Shown: piece after piece, positions 1 through 7,023 of the stretch
Layout of the letters: each line of letters opens with the position of its first letter
Position numbering within the stretch: position 1 is the stretch's first letter
Source of the DNA: Streptomyces narbonensis
Lineage (GTDB): Bacteria; Actinomycetota; Actinomycetes; Streptomycetales; Streptomycetaceae
DNA length: 64,000 bases
Assembly: GCF_014649015.1 (NCBI RefSeq)
Contig: NZ_BMSF01000001.1
Span: 372,001-436,000, forward strand
Direction: 5' to 3'
Notes under the pieces: generated by a model
The model's database searches: none
What the model was told of the DNA's origin: nothing
The model's input: only the letters and a program-made list of their open reading frames with translations
Position numbers and translations under genes: made by a program

Positions 1-330
1 CAGCGACTGGGGCCGGGGCCAGACGGCGGGCGTCGTCCCGGCAGCCGTGGCGGCGCCCGCGTTCGTGGACGCGGGCGGGGACGCGGGCGTGCGCGTGGCC
101 GCCGAACTCCCGGCCGCGGAGGAGCCGGTCCTGGAGGGCCCGGCAGCGGGGGACCCGGCCGTGGTGGCGGGGGCGGTCGTGGAGGAGGTCGTCGGGGACG
201 AGGCGGGCGCGTCGGCCGGCGGGGGCACGGGGGCCGCCTGCACCGCGCCCGGAGCGGCGCCGCCGAGGAGCCCGCCGATGACGGCTGCGGCGACCGCCGT
301 CGCCGTGCGCTTCCTGCGCCCGAGGTGCAC
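1..330 (-). CDS. Secreted protein, N-terminal part only (gene cut by window edge)
   Basis: The reading frame runs from a GTG at 330 leftward off the window, giving 110 codons. An AAAGGAG ribosome binding site lies 5 bases before the GTG. The protein begins VHLGRRKR, followed by a hydrophobic Ala/Val/Leu segment and a VQAAP-type cleavage region, so it carries a signal peptide. Residues about 35-95 are a Ser/Thr/Pro/Ala-rich linker. The last visible residues are VWPRPQSL. That linker followed by a WPRPQS stretch resembles the start of secreted actinobacterial glycoside hydrolases with a GH20b-like N-terminal domain (beta-N-acetylglucosaminidase type). This is an inference from a very short segment, and the catalytic part is outside the window. 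Confidence 0.6.
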   Translation of the reverse strand, partial: MHLGRRKRTATAVAAAVIGGLLGGAAPGAVQAAPVPPPADAPASSPTTSSTTAPATTAGSPAAGPSRTGSSAAGSSAATRTPASPPASTNAGAATAAGTTPAVWPRPQSL

Positions 331-542
331 GGGAACTCCTTTCGGCCCGGTGGACCGCCCGTGGGGCGGCCCGGTCGGCCGCGCCGCCGGCCGCTCTGCC
401 GTTCGGTAACGAGTGGGTCACGAGCCCACCACCCGTCGCACTGGGGTGTCAATGCGTGTGGCCGATGTGTCGGCTTTGCCCGGCGAGCCGTCACGGAGAT
501 GACGTCACTTCGCCACTTTCCGCCGGTAAAACGAGGAGCGGT

Positions 543-564
543 GGGTAGGGCTCAGTTGCTACCC
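543..564 (+). promoter_or_regulatory. Inverted repeat in the leader of the PLTSEP gene
   Basis: GGGTAG (543-548) and CTACCC (559-564) form a perfect 6-bp dyad with a 10-base spacer, about 40 bases before the start of the small gene at 604. It could be an operator or an RNA hairpin. The rest of the 331-603 gap between the divergent genes shows no other coding potential. Confidence 0.3.
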
Positions 565-603
565 CCGAGTCCCACCTGTCGAGACGAAACCGGGAGACCC
601 CCC

Positions 604-804
604 GTGACCACGACCGCCCGCCACCCCGGACGGATACGGATTCCGCAGCAGTCGGCAGGCACCGACTCCCCGCTGACCAGCGAACCGCCGCTGCCCGACA
701 CCACGCCCCTCACCAGCGAGCCGCCCCTGACCGAGGCGGCACCCCTCACCAGCGAACCCACCGTCCGCGGCAGCGCGGGCGGTTCGGAGTCCCCCGGAGT
801 GTGA
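604..804 (+). CDS. Small repeat peptide with three PLTSEP units, coupled to malQ
   Basis: This is a 66-residue protein starting at GTG 604, after a GGGAGA ribosome binding site. Its stop (802-804) lies one base before the malQ GTG at 806, so the two genes are probably translationally coupled. Residues 23-28, 35-40 and 47-52 are each exactly PLTSEP, giving a strict 12-residue period. The spacers are acidic or Thr-rich (PLPDTT, PLTEAA). The three units differ by synonymous third-base changes in four of the six codons and have no amino-acid change, which argues for selection on the peptide. It has no signal peptide, membrane segment or cysteine and is probably disordered. I do not recognise the family. 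Repeats with Thr/Ser plus Glu/Asp recall RiPP precursors such as graspetides, but no maturation enzyme is visible here. Confidence 0.6.
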   Translation: MTTTARHPGRIRIPQQSAGTDSPLTSEPPLPDTTPLTSEPPLTEAAPLTSEPTVRGSAGGSESPGV

Positions 805-805
805 T

Positions 806-2926
806 GTGACCCTGGCCCGTCTCGCCGCCCGTCACGGCGTCGCCACCGAGTACAGCCCCTCCGCGGGCGTCACCGTCTCCGTGCCGGACGCCGCCGTGGT
901 GGCCGTCCTCGGCGCCCTGGGCGTGGACGCGACCACGCCCGAGGCGGTCGACGCCGCCCTCGACGCGGCGGAACGGGCAGAGCGGGAGCGGCTGCTGCCC
1001 CCCACCCTGGTACGGCGGCGGGGGGAGGACGCCCTCTGTCCGCCGGCGGACCTGCCGCCCGGCACCCGGCTGCGGGTCACCACCGAGGAGGGCGCGGTCC
1101 TCACCGGCGGCGACTGGGAGCGGCTGCCCCTCGGCGTCCACACGGTCGAGGCGACGACCCCCGACGGACGCGCCGCCACGAGCACCCTCATCGTGAGCCC
1201 CGCGCGCGTGCCCGGGCCCGACCGTCGCGCGTACGGGCTGCTCGTCCAGCTCTACTCGCTGCTCTCCAGCCGCTCCTGGGGCATGGGCGACCTCGGGGAC
1301 CTGCGGGAGCTCGCCACCTGGGCGGGCCGCACGCACGGAGCCGGCTTCGTGCAGGTCAACCCCCTGCACGCGGGCGTGCCCGGGGCGCCGAGCGACCCCT
1401 CCCCGTACCGCCCCTCCTCGCGCCGCTTCCCCGACCCGGTCCACCTGCGGATCGAGTCCGTCCCCGAGTACGCGCACGTGGACCCGAGCCACCGGGACAC
1501 GCTCGACCGCCTTCTCGCCGAGGCGGCCGAACTGCGCGAACGGGTGCTCGGCAAGGGCGCCCTGATCGACCGTGACGCGGTGTGGGACGTCAAGCGGCGG
1601 GCCCTGGAGCTCGTGGTCGGGAGCGTGGAGCTCGGGCCCGGGCGGCGCGCCGAGTACCACGACTTCCTCGCCGAGCGGGGCCGTGCCCTGGAGGACCACG
1701 CCACCTACCAGGCCCTCGCCGAGCGGCACGGGCCGCACTGGCGCGACTGGCCCGAGGAGCTGCGTGAGCCGCGCTCGGCGGAGCGCGTCGTGCGCGCCGA
1801 CCCCGCACTCGCGGCCCGGGTCGACTTCCACTGCCGGCTGGCCTGGCTGACGGACCGGCAGCTGGCCGAGGCCGCGGAGGCTGCCCGCGAGGCCGGGATG
1901 GCGGTCGGGATCGTCCACGACCTGGCCGTCGGCGTCCACCCGGAGGGTTCGGACGCCTGGGCGCAGCAGGACGCCTTCGCGGCCGGCATGTCGGTCGGCG
2001 CCCCGCCCGACGCCTTCAACGCCCGGGGCCAGGACTGGGGCCTGCCGCCGTGGCGGCCCGACGCCCTCGCCGCCGCCGGCTACGCCCCGTACCGCGGCCT
2101 CCTGCGCGAACTCCTGCGCCACGCGGGCGCCCTGCGCATCGACCACGTGATGGGCCTGTTCCGGCTCTGGTGGGTGCCGGAGGGCAGCGAGCCCACCGGC
2201 GGGACGTACGTCCGGTACGACGCCGAGGCGATGCTCGCCGTCCTCGCCCTGGAGGCGCACCGCGCGGGTGCCCTGGTGATCGGCGAGGACCTCGGCACGG
2301 TCGAGCCGGGCGTACGCGAGGAGTTGTCCCGGCGAGGGGTGTTCGGGACCTCCGTGCTCTGGTTCGAGCGGGACTGGGCGGGCACCGGCCGCCCGGTGTC
2401 ACCGGAGCGGTGGCGCGCGGAGTGCGTGGCCACCGCCACCACCCACGACCTGCCGCCGACGGCCGCCCGGCTCTCCGGCGACCACGTCGCCCTGCGGCAC
2501 CGGCTCGGGCTGCTCGACGGCGACCCGGAGCGCGACCGGGCGGCGGACGCGGCCGAGACCGCCGAGTGGCTGGGGCTCTTCCAGCGGCTCGGGCTGCTGC
2601 CCGAGGGGGCGGGGGACGAGCGGGCCGAGATCCTGGCGGTCCACCGGTTCCTGCTGAGCACCCCGGCCCGGATGGTGGGGGTGTGGCTGCCGGACGCGGT
2701 GGGGGACCGCAGGCCGCAGAACCTGCCGGGCACCTGGGACGAGTACCCCAACTGGCGGCTGCCGATCGCGGGCCCGGACGGGCAGCCGCTCACCCTGGAG
2801 CGCCTCACGGCCTCGCCCCGCGCCCACGACCTGCTCCGCGAGCTGCACGCCCGCACGCACCCGGAGAAGGCCCGTACGGACGCCGGGAACGCCCGTACGG
2901 TACCCCCGGGCGCGCGGCCCGTTTAG
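806..2926 (+). CDS. malQ: 4-alpha-glucanotransferase (amylomaltase, GH77)
   Basis: This 706-residue enzyme transfers alpha-1,4-glucan segments between maltodextrins, in cytoplasmic maltose/glycogen metabolism. The GH77 catalytic residues are visible: nucleophile Asp446 in the RIDHVMGLFRLWW motif, acid/base Glu494 in GEDLGTV, and Asp548 in THDLPPTAAR. The N-terminal region (about residues 1-130) is the extra domain found in the long bacterial MalQ form. The GTG start follows GGAG by 7 bases and lies one base after the stop of the preceding small gene. An alternative ATG at 804 is in another frame. No maltose transporter genes are adjacent. A 75-residue membrane protein gene begins 20 bases downstream. 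Confidence 0.96.
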   Translation: MTLARLAARHGVATEYSPSAGVTVSVPDAAVVAVLGALGVDATTPEAVDAALDAAERAERERLLPPTLVRRRGEDALCPPADLPPGTRLRVTTEEGAVLTGGDWERLPLGVHTVEATTPDGRAATSTLIVSPARVPGPDRRAYGLLVQLYSLLSSRSWGMGDLGDLRELATWAGRTHGAGFVQVNPLHAGVPGAPSDPSPYRPSSRRFPDPVHLRIESVPEYAHVDPSHRDTLDRLLAEAAELRERVLGKGALIDRDAVWDVKRRALELVVGSVELGPGRRAEYHDFLAERGRALEDHATYQALAERHGPHWRDWPEELREPRSAERVVRADPALAARVDFHCRLAWLTDRQLAEAAEAAREAGMAVGIVHDLAVGVHPEGSDAWAQQDAFAAGMSVGAPPDAFNARGQDWGLPPWRPDALAAAGYAPYRGLLRELLRHAGALRIDHVMGLFRLWWVPEGSEPTGGTYVRYDAEAMLAVLALEAHRAGALVIGEDLGTVEPGVREELSRRGVFGTSVLWFERDWAGTGRPVSPERWRAECVATATTHDLPPTAARLSGDHVALRHRLGLLDGDPERDRAADAAETAEWLGLFQRLGLLPEGAGDERAEILAVHRFLLSTPARMVGVWLPDAVGDRRPQNLPGTWDEYPNWRLPIAGPDGQPLTLERLTASPRAHDLLRELHARTHPEKARTDAGNARTVPPGARPV

Positions 2927-2946
2927 GTGTTCGCTACTTTGGGGCT

Positions 2947-3174
2947 GTGGACAAGAAGAACGCCCTGCGCGCCGGCGCCGTCGCGGCCGGTACGACGCTG
3001 ATGATGCTGCTCATGTCGTCCCCCGCACTCGCGCTCACCCGCGACGACGGTGACGACCCGGCTCCCAAGCTGTCGGTCGCCGAGACCGTCGGCCTGTTCG
3101 TGGCCGCCCCGCTGGCGCTGTTCCTGGTCATCATCGGCCTGGTGATGGTGCTCGACAAGTCCAAGAAGGCCTGA
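2947..3174 (+). CDS. Small secreted/membrane protein of unknown function
   Basis: This is a 75-residue protein starting at GTG 2947, 20 bases after malQ. Residues 5-30 form a signal-peptide-like segment (positively charged start VDKKN, hydrophobic stretch, then SPALAL). The middle is acidic (TRDDGDDPAPK). Residues about 47-70 form a second hydrophobic helix, followed by a basic KSKK end, which suggests one or two membrane passes. It may be co-transcribed with malQ, because the first good terminator is just after it. The family is not recognised. The size, start and codon use look like a real Streptomyces gene. Confidence 0.75.
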   Translation: MDKKNALRAGAVAAGTTLMMLLMSSPALALTRDDGDDPAPKLSVAETVGLFVAAPLALFLVIIGLVMVLDKSKKA

Positions 3175-3199
3175 CCGCCTCCTCGTTTCCGCCTCTCCG

Positions 3200-3239
3200 A
3201 GGGCGCCGCACGGTACCGACGTACCGCGCGGCGCCCTCG
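3200..3239. terminator. Bidirectional hairpin terminator
   Basis: An 18-bp stem with one or two mismatches (3200-3217 with 3222-3239) and a CGAC loop lies between the plus-strand small membrane protein gene and the minus-strand MarR gene. It can serve both. Confidence 0.75.
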
Positions 3240-3274
3240 CGTGCGTTCGGGCCGCGTCCGGGACGCGCGCGGCC

Positions 3275-3799
3275 TCACACGGTCGTCGCGAGCAGCTTGC
3301 GCAGCAGTCCCGCCAGCTGCTCCGCCTCCTCGCCGGTGAGTGCCGACTCCAGCGCCGCCCGCTGCTGCCCGAGACCGGCCCCGACGGCCTGGTCCACGAG
3401 CTCCTTGCCGTGCTCGGTGAGCGTCACCCGCAGCCCGCGCCGGTCGTGCGGGTCGGGGCTGCGGGTCAGCAGCCCCGCCTTCTCCAGCTTGTCCAGCCGG
3501 CCGGTCATACCGCCGGTGGTGATCATCAGCGTGGCGGTCAGCTCGCGCGGTGAGAGCGTGTAGGGCTCCCCGGACCTGCGTAGCGTCGCGAGCACGTCGA
3601 ACTCCCCGAGCGCCATGCCGTAGGGCGCGTACGCCTTGTCCACCCGGCCGCGCATCGCGTTGGCCAGCCGGTAGATCCGCCCGAAGACGGCCATGGGCAC
3701 GGTGTCCAGGTCGGGCCGGACGGCCGCCCACTGGTCGGTGATGGCGTCGACGGCGTCGTGGGCGGGGGCGGGCGCCGGGGCCGGGATGTTCGTCTCCAT
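3275..3799 (-). CDS. MarR family transcriptional regulator
   Basis: This is a 174-residue winged-helix repressor-type regulator. I chose ATG 3799 (METNIPAPAP) because GAGGAG lies about 8 bases upstream. A longer frame reaches 3850 without a ribosome binding site. The MarR core is visible: the LSPRELTATLMITTGG recognition-helix region, GRLDKLEKAGLL, and the wing DPHDRRGLRVTLTEHG. The gene is divergent from an EamA transporter at 3935. The 135-base gap contains two perfect dyads (ACTTGCAAGT and GGTAA-N5-TTACC), so it probably represses itself and the transporter. The ligand cannot be read from the sequence. Confidence 0.93.
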   Translation of the reverse strand: METNIPAPAPAPAHDAVDAITDQWAAVRPDLDTVPMAVFGRIYRLANAMRGRVDKAYAPYGMALGEFDVLATLRRSGEPYTLSPRELTATLMITTGGMTGRLDKLEKAGLLTRSPDPHDRRGLRVTLTEHGKELVDQAVGAGLGQQRAALESALTGEEAEQLAGLLRKLLATTV

Positions 3800-3842
3800 G
3801 GGGTCAGTCTCCTCTTCCGCGTGACTCGATGGCAAGAAAGCC

Positions 3843-3879
3843 ACTTGCAAGTAAGTAGCTTAGTGGTAAGTTAATTACC
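3843..3879. promoter_or_regulatory. Putative MarR operators
   Basis: The 10-bp perfect palindrome ACTTGCAAGT (3843-3852) and the dyad GGTAA-N5-TTACC (3865-3879) lie in an unusually A/T-rich island between the divergent MarR and EamA genes. MarR dimers typically bind such dyads over their own promoter. Confidence 0.55.
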
Positions 3880-3934
3880 GCCAAGCCAGACCGGCCCGCA
3901 CCGGTCCGGCACTTCACAGCAGGGGGGAACCGTC

Positions 3935-4888
3935 ATGTCCCGCAAGGCCGCCGTCGTCGCGCTCACCGCCCTGGCCCCGATCTCCTGGGGCTCCACCTAC
4001 TTCGTCACCACCGAGTTCCTGCCGCCCGACCGGCCCCTCTTCACCGGCCTGATGCGCGCCCTGCCCGCCGGCCTCCTGCTCCTCGCCCTCACCCGCAAGC
4101 TCCCGCGGGGCGCCTGGTGGGGGAAGGCGGCGGTCCTCGGAGCCCTCAACATCGGCGCCTTCTTCCCGCTCCTCTTCCTCGCCGCCTACCGGCTGCCCGG
4201 CGGCGTCGCCGCGGTCGTCGGCTCCGTCGGCCCCCTCTTCGTCGTGGGCCTCGCCGCCCTGTTCCTCGGCGAGAAGCCCACGGTGAAGACCCTCTTGGCC
4301 GCCGTCGCCGCCGCCTTCGGCGTCAGCCTCGTGGTCCTCAAGGCGGGGGCGGCCTTCGACCTGGTCGGCGTGGGTGCCGGACTGCTCTCCTCGCTCTCCA
4401 TGTCCGCGGGCGTGGTCTTCACCAAGCGCTGGGGCCGCCCCGAGGGCGTCGGCGCCCTCGCGCTCACCGGCTGGCAGCTCACCGCGGGCGGCCTGGTCAT
4501 CCTGCCCATCGCCTTCCTGATCGAGGGCGCCCCGCCGGCCCTGACCGGCACCAACCTGGCCGGCTACGCCTACCTCGCCTTCGGCAACACCGCGATCTCG
4601 TACTTCCTCTGGTTCCGCGGCATCGAGCGACTGAGCGCCTCCTCGGCCACCCTCCTCGGTCCGCTCTCGCCGATCACCGCGGCCGTCATCGGCTGGGCGG
4701 CCCTCGGTCAGGCCCTCGGTCCGGTGCAGGTGCTCGGCATGGTGATCGCCTTCGGCGCCACCCTGTTCGGCCAGCTGGGACCCCGTGCCCCGAAGGCCCC
4801 GGTGGTGCGGGTCGAAGCGTTCAGCTCAACTGAACGGAATGGTCAGGAAGTTTCGATGGACCTGGAGGGTTCGGGGGTGCGACGGTAG
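3935..4888 (+). CDS. EamA/DMT-superfamily transporter
   Basis: This 317-residue inner-membrane protein has about ten predicted transmembrane helices and two EamA repeats (about residues 6-135 and 150-285). It begins MSRKAAVVALTALAPISWGS, and the WGSTYFVTTEFLP start is typical of the first EamA helix. GGGGGGAA lies shortly before the ATG. The family exports metabolites, amino acids or drugs, and the substrate is unknown here. The divergent MarR gene probably controls it. The last 20 or so residues are polar and overlap a dyad at 4819-4835 that appears to belong to the promoter of the next transporter gene. Confidence 0.92.
   Translation: MSRKAAVVALTALAPISWGSTYFVTTEFLPPDRPLFTGLMRALPAGLLLLALTRKLPRGAWWGKAAVLGALNIGAFFPLLFLAAYRLPGGVAAVVGSVGPLFVVGLAALFLGEKPTVKTLLAAVAAAFGVSLVVLKAGAAFDLVGVGAGLLSSLSMSAGVVFTKRWGRPEGVGALALTGWQLTAGGLVILPIAFLIEGAPPALTGTNLAGYAYLAFGNTAISYFLWFRGIERLSASSATLLGPLSPITAAVIGWAALGQALGPVQVLGMVIAFGATLFGQLGPRAPKAPVVRVEAFSSTERNGQEVSMDLEGSGVRR
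4819..4860 (+). promoter_or_regulatory. Dyad/promoter module upstream of the second EamA gene
   Basis: GTTCAG-CTCAA-CTGAAC (4819-4835) is followed 16 bases later by TTCGATGGA (4852-4860). The same dyad with the same spacing to TTCGATGGA occurs before allantoicase at 6950-6991. CTGAAC and TTCGAT could be the -35 and -10 elements (spacing 16), with the dyad as an operator over the -35. It lies inside the 3' end of the preceding transporter gene. Confidence 0.5.
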
Positions 4889-4893
4889 GCGAC

Positions 4894-5898
4894 ATGAACC
4901 TGATCACCGCCCGCCACCCGACCCCGACCCCCGCCTCCGCCGCCGAAGACGACACGAGCACCACCACCGCCACGACGACCACCACCACGACCACGACCGA
5001 GAAGCCGGTGCCCGCGAGGAAGCTCGCACGGGGCGCCGGCCTCGGCGTTCTCCTCGCCCTCCTCGCCACCATCGTCTGGTCCGGCAGCTTCGTCGCCACC
5101 CGCGACATGGCCGACACCGTCCCGCCGGTCCAGGCCGTCTTCTGGCGCTGGATCATCGCGTTGCTCGCCGTCGCGCCCTTCGCCGCCCGCCCGTTCCTGC
5201 GGCAGTGGCGGACGATCCGCCGCCACCTCGGATTCGTCGCCCTCGCCTCGCTGTTCGGCGTCGCCCTCTACAACACCCTCGTGCACCAGGCCGGGCTGAC
5301 CACCTCCGCCTCCAACATGGGCATGATCATGGCCGCCTCCCCGGTGATCATGGCGGTGTACGCCCGGCTCGGCGGCGAACGCCTCGGCGCCCGCCGGATC
5401 CTCGGGATGCTGACCGCCGTGCTGGGAGTGCTCCTGCTCGTCGGAAAGGGCTCGCTCGCCGTCGACTTCGCCGCCGGCGACCTGTGGATGTTCGCGGCGG
5501 CCCTGTCCTTCGCCTCGTACAGCGCACTGCTCAAGCGCAAGCCCGCCGAGCTCGACGGACTCGCCTTCCTCTTCACGACCTTCCTGCTCGGCGCCCTGAT
5601 GCTCGCCCCCGCGTACGCCGTGTCCCTCACCGTCCAGGGCGGCTTCACCGTCGGCCTCGCCACCGTCGGCCCCCTGCTGTACGTCGGCGTCTTCTCCTCC
5701 GCCGTCGCCTTCTTCGCCTGGAACAAGGCGATCGCCCTCGTCGGCGCGGCCCGCGCGGGTGTCGTCTACTATCTCCAGCCCGTCTGCGTCGCCCTGCTCT
5801 CGTACGCCCTCCTCGGCGAGCGTCTCGGGCTCCTCGGCGGCGCGAGCATGGCCCTCATCCTCGGGGGAGTGGCGCTGGCCTCGGTGCGGGGCCGCTGA
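4894..5898 (+). CDS. EamA/DMT-superfamily transporter
   Basis: This 334-residue protein has two EamA repeats and about ten transmembrane helices. The first 45 residues are an unusual cytosolic leader with a nearly pure Thr tract (about residues 23-35) encoded by ACC/ACG codons, followed by EKPVPARK and the first helix (IVWSGSFVATRDMA). The ATG is 5 bases after the upstream transporter stop, but the gene has its own dyad/promoter module at 4819-4860. A LysR regulator gene follows 33 bases downstream on the same strand, so the two are probably co-transcribed. Because that module recurs before allantoicase, the exported substrate may be linked to purine/ureide nitrogen metabolism. That link is inference. 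Confidence 0.9.
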   Translation: MNLITARHPTPTPASAAEDDTSTTTATTTTTTTTTEKPVPARKLARGAGLGVLLALLATIVWSGSFVATRDMADTVPPVQAVFWRWIIALLAVAPFAARPFLRQWRTIRRHLGFVALASLFGVALYNTLVHQAGLTTSASNMGMIMAASPVIMAVYARLGGERLGARRILGMLTAVLGVLLLVGKGSLAVDFAAGDLWMFAAALSFASYSALLKRKPAELDGLAFLFTTFLLGALMLAPAYAVSLTVQGGFTVGLATVGPLLYVGVFSSAVAFFAWNKAIALVGAARAGVVYYLQPVCVALLSYALLGERLGLLGGASMALILGGVALASVRGR

Positions 5899-5931
5899 GT
5901 GCCGCCCGCCCCGCCCGGTAGGTTGCGCCCC

Positions 5932-6894
5932 ATGACCGAGTGGGACATCAAGAAGCTCCAGATCCTCCGCACCCTCCGTGACCGCGGCACCGTCACCGCG
6001 ACCGCGGAGGCCCTGCTCATGACCCCCTCGGCCGTGTCCCAGCAGCTCACCAACCTCGCCAAGCAGCTCGGGGTGCGGCTCCTGGAGGCCCAGGGCCGCC
6101 GGGTCCGCCTGACCGACGCCGCCCATCTGGTGCTGCGGCACGCGGAGGCGGTCTTCGCCCAGCTGGAGCGCGCCGACGCCGAACTCGACGGATATCTGCG
6201 GGGCGAGGCCGGGCAGCTGCGGGTGGCGGCCTTCTCGACGGCCGTCCCCGCCCTGGTCGTTCCCGCCGTACGGCAGCTGCGGACCGCCCACCCCGGGCTC
6301 GACATCCGCGTTCGGGAGGCCGAGGCGGCGGAGGCGTACGAGCTGCTCACGGCAGGCGAGGTCGACCTGGCGCTCTCGCTCGCGGCCCACGCGCCCTCGG
6401 TGCGCGACCCCAAGTTCAGCCGGGTGCCCCTCCTCGCCGACCCCCTCGACGTCGCCCTGCCCGCCGGGCACCCGCTCGCCGAAGCCCCCGGCCTCCGCCT
6501 CGCCGACCTCGCCGCCGAGCCGTGGATCTTCGGCGGCTCCGGCCCCTGGTCGGAGATCACCACCGCCGCCTGCGAGGCCGCCGGCTTCGTGCCCGAGCAG
6601 GCTCACAGCGCCTCCGGCTGGACCGCCATCCTCGCCATGGTCGAGGCCGGGATGGGCGTCGCGCTCGTGCCCCGGATGGCCTCCGCCGACCGCCGGAACG
6701 GCGCCGGGGTCGTCATGCGCGTCCTCTCCGCCGACCAGCCGCGCCGCCATGTCGTAGCGGCGGTGCGGCGCGGGGCGGAGGAGGGCCCGGCGGTGGCCCG
6801 GGTGCTGGCCGCGCTCCGGCAGGCGGCCGCGGCCCGCGAGACGGTCCAGCAGAACCGACGCCCCGACCCCTCCGGCATCGTTCAGCAGAACTGA
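5932..6894 (+). CDS. LysR family transcriptional regulator
   Basis: This is a 320-residue regulator from ATG 5932 (MTEWDIKKLQILR). The N-terminal helix-turn-helix (about residues 5-62) contains TATAEALLMTPSAVSQQLTN and a LEAQGRRVRLTDA wing. Residues 90-300 are the periplasmic-binding-protein-like effector domain. It is co-directional with the EamA transporter 33 bases upstream, which is atypical because LysR genes are usually divergent from their targets. The C-terminal residues (TVQQNRRPDPSGIVQQN) are encoded by the first units of the 35-bp operator-like repeat array that continues toward allantoicase, so the tail is probably an accident of that array. Confidence 0.94.
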   Translation: MTEWDIKKLQILRTLRDRGTVTATAEALLMTPSAVSQQLTNLAKQLGVRLLEAQGRRVRLTDAAHLVLRHAEAVFAQLERADAELDGYLRGEAGQLRVAAFSTAVPALVVPAVRQLRTAHPGLDIRVREAEAAEAYELLTAGEVDLALSLAAHAPSVRDPKFSRVPLLADPLDVALPAGHPLAEAPGLRLADLAAEPWIFGGSGPWSEITTAACEAAGFVPEQAHSASGWTAILAMVEAGMGVALVPRMASADRRNGAGVVMRVLSADQPRRHVVAAVRRGAEEGPAVARVLAALRQAAAARETVQQNRRPDPSGIVQQN

Positions 6895-6966
6895 CGCCCC
6901 GCCCCTCCAGAACCGTTCAGCAGACCTGAAGCCCCGCCCCTCCAGAACCGTTCAGCAGAACTGAAC
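6844..6966 (+). repeat. Tandem 35-bp array of GTTCAG-N5-CTGAAC-like sites
   Basis: Four units start at 6844 (degenerate, 36 bases), 6880, 6915 and 6950. Each begins with a GTTCAGCAGAACTGA-like dyad followed by a ccccgcccctccagaacc spacer. The last unit is the perfect 17-bp dyad. The 35-bp pitch is 3.3 helical turns. The array overlaps the 3' end of the LysR gene and ends at the allantoicase promoter. Confidence 0.8.
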
Positions 6967-6991
6967 GGCGTCATCGAAAACATTCGATGGA
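6950..6991 (+). promoter_or_regulatory. Dyad/promoter module upstream of allantoicase
   Basis: GTTCAG-CAGAA-CTGAAC (6950-6966) is followed after 16 bases by TTCGATGGA (6983-6991), the same arrangement as before the second EamA gene. The natural binder would be the LysR protein encoded next door. CTGAAC and TTCGAT are possible -35/-10 boxes. Confidence 0.5.
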
Positions 6992-7023
6992 CCGGAGAGA
7001 AGGGGGCGCGGGAGAGTCGAGTC

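Noticed and set aside
604..804. Firm call of a RiPP precursor
   Set aside because: The repeats fit the idea, but no ATP-grasp, radical SAM, lanthionine or protease partner is adjacent, so a function is not assigned.
746..2260. Long open frame on the minus strand over malQ
   Set aside because: It is antisense to a gene with all GH77 motifs. Its protein is low-complexity Arg/Gly/Val, as expected from mirror frames of G+C-rich codons.
6844..6966. CRISPR-like array
   Set aside because: The units are contiguous 35-bp repeats without unique spacers and there is no cas gene, so this is an operator-type tandem repeat.
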